Source of the DNA: Clostridium aciditolerans
Lineage (GTDB): Bacteria; Bacillota; Clostridia; Clostridiales; Clostridiaceae
Reading direction: 5' to 3'
DNA: 64,000 nucleotides
Assembly: GCF_016316925.1 (NCBI RefSeq)
Contig: NZ_JAEEGB010000008.1
Span: 1 to 64,000 of the forward strand
Under the pieces are notes generated by a model. The model worked only from the letters and a program-made list of their open reading frames with translations. It was not told where the DNA came from and searched no databases. This document shows positions 62,934 through 64,000 of this stretch, one piece after another. Numbering within the stretch: position 1 is the stretch's first letter; each line of letters starts with the position of its first letter. The position numbers and the translations under genes were made by a program.

Positions 62934-64000
62934 TAATTTATATCTGAGAACTCTATATTTATTCTATCGTCTAAGTTTTCAGTAAGAATGGCATAATTGC
63001 TTAGATGGTTGGTTTTAACACTTATTTTTTTGAATTTCACTATAAATTCTGTTCCCTTTCCCGGTTCACTTACTACTTTTATTTCTCCTCCCATAAGCTC
63101 CACAAACTTTTTCACAAGGGCAAGTCCTATTCCAGTTCCTTCGGCCCTTCTTGATAATGAGCTGTTTACCTGTGCAAATCTGTCAAATATTAAATCTATC
63201 TTATCTAGTGGTATGCCAACTCCAAAATCCCTTACACTTAAACAGAAGTTATCTTCTTCCATATTTAATGAAACAATAATTTGTTTACCTTCTGGTGTGA
63301 ATTTAACTGCATTTGATAATAAATTTAACAATATTTTCTCATATTTATCCTTATCAAGTCTTACATTGCATTCTTCTTCATTGGTATCAAATATTAATTC
63401 TATACCTTTGCTTGTAGCATATGAATTAGTAGAGTTAACTACTGTTTCACTTACATATACTATATCAAAATCAGTATTATTTAAAGTTAAAAATCCAGCC
63501 TCAGCTTTTGATATATCAAGTATGTTGTTAATTAATTTTAATAATCTACTGCAGTTTTGGTTAATTCTTCCAAGGGTTTTATCTATATTTGGAGTTATTT
63601 CATTACTATATACGTCATTAGCAAGTTGTAGAGAGGAATACATTATTGTTAAAGGAGTTCTTAACTCATGAGAAATAATGGTAAAAAATTCATCTTTCAG
63701 CTTTGTTAATTTTTCAAGTTCAATGTTTCTATTTACTTCTTCTGTTATATCTGACCCATGGATATGTATTCTTGTAGTATTATCCTTGTTTTTACATGGT
63801 ATAAATTTAATTTTATAGAACCGCTCTTCACCTTTAGTTGATTTCACTCTGTAGGGACTTATAGTATAAGGCCTAAATTTTTCTCCTACATTTACTAATA
63901 TTTTATATAAGTCGTTATTTATATATTTAAGGATACTATCCTCTTCGATTTTAGATACTAAATTAGTATCACCATAGGTCATAATCTCATCATATTTTTT
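62933..64000 (-). CDS. PAS-containing sensor histidine kinase, cut by the window edge
   Basis: At least 355 residues; the frame is open to the last base, so the N-terminus lies outside. The visible part has a PAS domain end (YRVKSTKGEERFYKIKFIPC, IHGSDITEEVNR). It is followed by HisKA with phospho-His in FFTIISHELRTPLTIMYSSL, then the HATPase (NLLSNAVKFTPEGK, VRDFGVGIPLDKI, GTGIGLALVKKFVELMGGE). It phosphorylates itself and, presumably, a response regulator not seen here. The ATG at 63982 is inside the PAS region and is not the real start. The signal is unknown. Confidence 0.9.
   Translation of the reverse strand, partial: KKYDEIMTYGDTNLVSKIEEDSILKYINNDLYKILVNVGEKFRPYTISPYRVKSTKGEERFYKIKFIPCKNKDNTTRIHIHGSDITEEVNRNIELEKLTKLKDEFFTIISHELRTPLTIMYSSLQLANDVYSNEITPNIDKTLGRINQNCSRLLKLINNILDISKAEAGFLTLNNTDFDIVYVSETVVNSTNSYATSKGIELIFDTNEEECNVRLDKDKYEKILLNLLSNAVKFTPEGKQIIVSLNMEEDNFCLSVRDFGVGIPLDKIDLIFDRFAQVNSSLSRRAEGTGIGLALVKKFVELMGGEIKVVSEPGKGTEFIVKFKKISVKTNHLSNYAILTENLDDRINIEFSDIN

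Overview
The window is low-GC DNA with typical AGGAGG-type ribosome binding sites. It carries an anaerobe's pyruvate:ferredoxin oxidoreductase, an alpha/beta-type small acid-soluble spore protein and a Gram-positive style motility region with cheC, cheD, fliY and fliW/csrA. Together these point to a motile, spore-forming Clostridium (sensu stricto). The species cannot be fixed from the sequence alone. Almost every gene is on the minus strand, so operons read from high to low coordinates.

Layout. 1-6.4 kb: housekeeping genes (ssb, superoxide dismutase, an HD-GYP protein, a small YjfB-type motility protein, a rhodanese-like lipoprotein, an Xaa-Pro aminopeptidase). 6.6-7.5 kb: a plus-strand MntA/HepT-type toxin-antitoxin pair, followed by a decayed PD-(D/E)XK gene. 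8-25.8 kb: a flagellin glycosylation island enclosed by two different flagellin genes. It holds three long glycosyltransferase/TPR/methyltransferase proteins, a DegT-type sugar aminotransferase, a sugar N-formyltransferase, the four dTDP-rhamnose genes and a further glycosyltransferase. 26-30.3 kb: a DnaD/DnaC-like replication pair, two adjacent sigma-70-like genes and a YvrJ/DUF2922/DUF1659 cluster. 30.3-50.8 kb: late flagellar genes (fliT, fliD, fliS, flaG, csrA, fliW, flgL, flgK, flgN, flgM), then C-ring and chemotaxis genes (fliY, fliM, cheW, cheY, cheC, cheA, cheR, cheB, cheD, cheW, fapA). 51-64 kb: a glucose-type PTS permease with its antiterminator, a class IV aminotransferase, a HAD phosphatase, a DUF1292 protein, nifJ, murG, an SASP and a sensor kinase cut by the window edge.

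Regulation visible in the sequence. Three sites fit the SigD/sigma-28 consensus (TAAA-N15-nnCGATAA): upstream of flgM, of fliS and of the second flagellin. The leader of that flagellin has a GGA-containing hairpin plus a GGA in its Shine-Dalgarno, the expected layout for CsrA, and csrA-fliW lie in the same region. Flagellin 1 has neither the hairpin nor a good SigD site and instead has a mobile repeat against its start.

Most unusual content. At least thirteen copies of an intergenic inverted-repeat element are scattered through the window. They are built from heptamer-like units (AGGACAG, TTGACAG, GTGGACA) around internal hairpins. One copy (39338-39885) carries between its two halves a gene for a four-helix-bundle protein of the 23S-rRNA-intervening-sequence (S23/Avd-like) type. 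The last codons and stop of that gene lie inside the repeat, and several gene-less copies keep the same terminal codons. This looks like a free-standing, IVS-like mobile element with many derivatives lacking the gene, and it is the best candidate here for an undescribed system. At least three other small repeat families are also present, some nested in one another.
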